Source of the DNA: Mesonia algae
GTDB taxonomy: Bacteria > Bacteroidota > Bacteroidia > Flavobacteriales > Flavobacteriaceae
Length of the DNA: 64,000 nucleotides
Direction: 5' to 3'
NCBI RefSeq assembly: GCF_003253545.1
Contig: NZ_QKYV01000009.1
Span: 21,011 to 85,010 of the forward strand
Below, one piece after another: positions 62,839 through 64,000 of this stretch; position 1 is the first letter of the stretch; each line of letters starts with the position of its first letter. The position numbers were made by a program, and so were the translations under genes. The notes beneath the pieces are model-generated. The model saw nothing but the letters and a program-made list of their open reading frames with translations. It was not told where the DNA came from and did no database searches.

Positions 62839-62848
62839 GTTGGGTTTA
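62839..62848 (+). repeat. Left arm of inverted repeat flanking an accessory gene
   Basis: GTTGGGTTTA is the exact reverse complement of TAAACCCAAC at 63685-63694. The two lie directly before and after the gene at 62860-63687. Confidence 0.5.
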
Positions 62849-62859
62849 ATTATAAAAAA

Positions 62860-63687
62860 ATGACATTTACAGAATATTTAAACACTAATAATTTAGAATT
62901 AGAAGAAATCTCAAATTTCTACATAGAATTTCTAAAAAATTTATCTTCAAAAGATTTTCCTTTTGAAGAGCAAATACATTTAAAAGGCGCAAGTGATAAA
63001 TTCTTACAATGTATAGATAAAGTTACCTATTTAGAAAAAGAGAGAAAATCAATTTTTGTGGAAAAAATAAACGCATTTTCTGAAGAACTCAAAAAATATA
63101 GGAAATTTGAAAACCCAACTGTTATAACAAATATTCTTCATCCTTTTAAAAGGAATTATATTATTTACATACGAGATTCTTTCGAAGAAATATTCACATT
63201 ATCATTAAATCTAATAAAAGATGCAAATGAAATGATTGAGTTTAGAAGAGACAGAATTGACCTCAATGGATTCTATGAACCAAAAAACTCTAATAAACAG
63301 CAAATTAAAGAACTGATTGAAGAGTCAATAGATTTGATTAAGTCAGATGAAATTTTGACTGAAAAAAGTAAGAATCAACTAATTAAATATTTAAGTAAAG
63401 TTTTAAATAATTTAGATTCAAAAAATACTGATTGGACAAATCTAATTGGAAAAATCAAAGAAGTTGTTATCGTTTTAGGAGCATTGGGTTCCTTTGCAGG
63501 AGGAGTTTCTTCGCTAATAAAGGCAAAAGAAAAATTGGAAGAAACAAATGAAATTATTGAAAAAACGTCTGTTAATTTTAATTTCAAAACAATTAATGAA
63601 ACATATAATTTAAAATCTAAACTGCAAATTGAAAATATTAATAATTCAATACTTCAACTTAAAGAAAATAATACAAATAATAACTAA
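62860..63687 (+). CDS. Accessory protein of unknown function with one membrane segment
   Basis: I do not recognise this 275-residue protein. It is mostly helical and lysine/asparagine-rich, with one hydrophobic glycine-rich segment near residues 205-225 (IVLGALGSFAGGVSSLI) and a polar tail. Base composition is even more AT-rich than that of its neighbours, which suggests transfer. A TATATTTG -7 element lies at 62817-62824. The gene is bounded by 10-bp inverted repeats and followed by an IS110-family transposase end. Confidence 0.6.
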   Translation: MTFTEYLNTNNLELEEISNFYIEFLKNLSSKDFPFEEQIHLKGASDKFLQCIDKVTYLEKERKSIFVEKINAFSEELKKYRKFENPTVITNILHPFKRNYIIYIRDSFEEIFTLSLNLIKDANEMIEFRRDRIDLNGFYEPKNSNKQQIKELIEESIDLIKSDEILTEKSKNQLIKYLSKVLNNLDSKNTDWTNLIGKIKEVVIVLGALGSFAGGVSSLIKAKEKLEETNEIIEKTSVNFNFKTINETYNLKSKLQIENINNSILQLKENNTNNN

Positions 63688-63694
63688 ACCCAAC
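63685..63694 (-). repeat. Right arm of inverted repeat flanking the accessory gene
   Basis: TAAACCCAAC overlaps the stop codon of the preceding gene and is the inverse of 62839-62848. ACCCAAC and GTTGGGT fit the RYYYAAC/GTTRRRY core boxes of integron attC sites, but I could not find a complete attC. Confidence 0.45.
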
Positions 63695-63727
63695 AAAGTA
63701 CTGTGGTAAAAAACAAGTAAAAACTCA

Positions 63728-64000
63728 CTAATTTTTAGCCAACGTACTTCTGTAAGAATCATCATATACTAGTCCTGATTTTGCAATAGCAAAAGCCTGT
63801 TTTAGTAACTTATTACACACAGCAATTAAAGCTAGTTTTTTACTCTTCCCTTTTGCTACTATACGGTCATAAATATCTTGGCAAGCCTTATTATATTTAC
63901 AAGCATTAAAACTGCACATAAATAGTAAATTACGGAGTTTTTGATTTCCTATTTTACTTATTCGACTACGTCCATTTACACTGCTTCCACTCTTGCGAAT
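63728..64000 (-). mobile_element. IS110 family transposase, C-terminal part (continues outside window)
   Basis: The minus-strand frame is open from the window edge to the stop at 63728. It reads SGSSVNGRSRISKIGNQKLR, then CKYNKACQDIYDRIVAKGK and a leucine-rich end, the Transposase_20 domain of IS110-family enzymes. The N-terminal DEDD half lies beyond base 64000. The insertion's end should lie in or near 63695-63727; I see no clear terminal repeat, as is usual for IS110. Confidence 0.85.

Noticed and set aside
63694..63790. A complete integron attC site after the accessory gene
   Set aside because: Only the first core box is convincing; no GTTRRRY partner is found on the plus strand within the usual length.

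Overview
The window looks like chromosome of a marine-type member of the Flavobacteriaceae (Bacteroidota). The evidence is low G+C, promoters of the TAnnTTTG (-7) type, very little Shine-Dalgarno signal, frequent TTG/GTG starts, and family content typical of the group: a long SecA without the terminal zinc finger, DnaJ with a halved zinc-finger domain, a membrane MutS-like ATPase, DUF4230, DUF4199, DUF2795, DUF6268 and MnmD without MnmC2. I cannot name the genus. I found no rRNA, tRNA or ordinary CRISPR array.

Region 1 to 11.3 kb is a redox and sulfur-handling neighbourhood. It holds a PQQ-type sugar dehydrogenase (cut by the window edge) with a c-type cytochrome, a Crp/Fnr regulator and a TauE/SafE exporter. 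A leftward operon follows (small secreted protein, DoxX, DsrE, SoxB/5'-nucleotidase-like lipoprotein, TlpA), divergent from a rightward operon (fatty-acid hydroxylase, persulfide dioxygenase-rhodanese, DUF2490). Near-identical GTAAC-N4-(G/A)TTAC sites sit about 24 bp from the -7 elements of three promoters here, which defines a likely Crp/Fnr regulon.

Region 11.3 to 49 kb is mostly housekeeping: PhnA-like protein, MutS-like ATPase, IlvE, MnmD, GrpE-DnaJ, a Nat-type ABC exporter, an NtrC-like regulator without a DNA-binding domain, PPK2, a GH3-like enzyme, a MATE pump, MeaB and cobalamin adenosyltransferase (both serving B12-dependent methylmalonyl-CoA mutase), Ohr, an ECF sigma operon, and SecA. 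From 49 to 53.5 kb there is a five-gene H-NOX (nitric oxide) signalling operon with separate receiver, H-NOX, PAS histidine kinase, Hpt and LytTR parts. From 55 to 58 kb there is a thiamine salvage operon (thiM-thiE-thiD-tenA) under a TPP riboswitch.

Region 59 to 64 kb is accessory DNA and contains the most exciting system. It is a two-gene operon of a sigma-70-family factor carrying an extra HTH domain and, one base downstream, a 365-residue TnpB/Cas12f-like protein. All three RuvC catalytic positions of that protein are substituted or missing and its zinc ribbon is absent. The operon is preceded by a long, strongly structured leader that may encode or be a guide RNA, and its promoter shares a 22-bp palindrome with a divergent XRE-type regulator. 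The arrangement predicts RNA-guided recruitment of RNA polymerase by a nuclease-dead effector. As I recall, dead Cas12f homologues paired with sigma factors have recently been reported in Bacteroidota; whether this exact form has been described I cannot say. Downstream lie diverged 150-bp repeats and a second structured segment. The window ends with an unknown gene bounded by short inverted repeats and the end of an IS110-family transposase.
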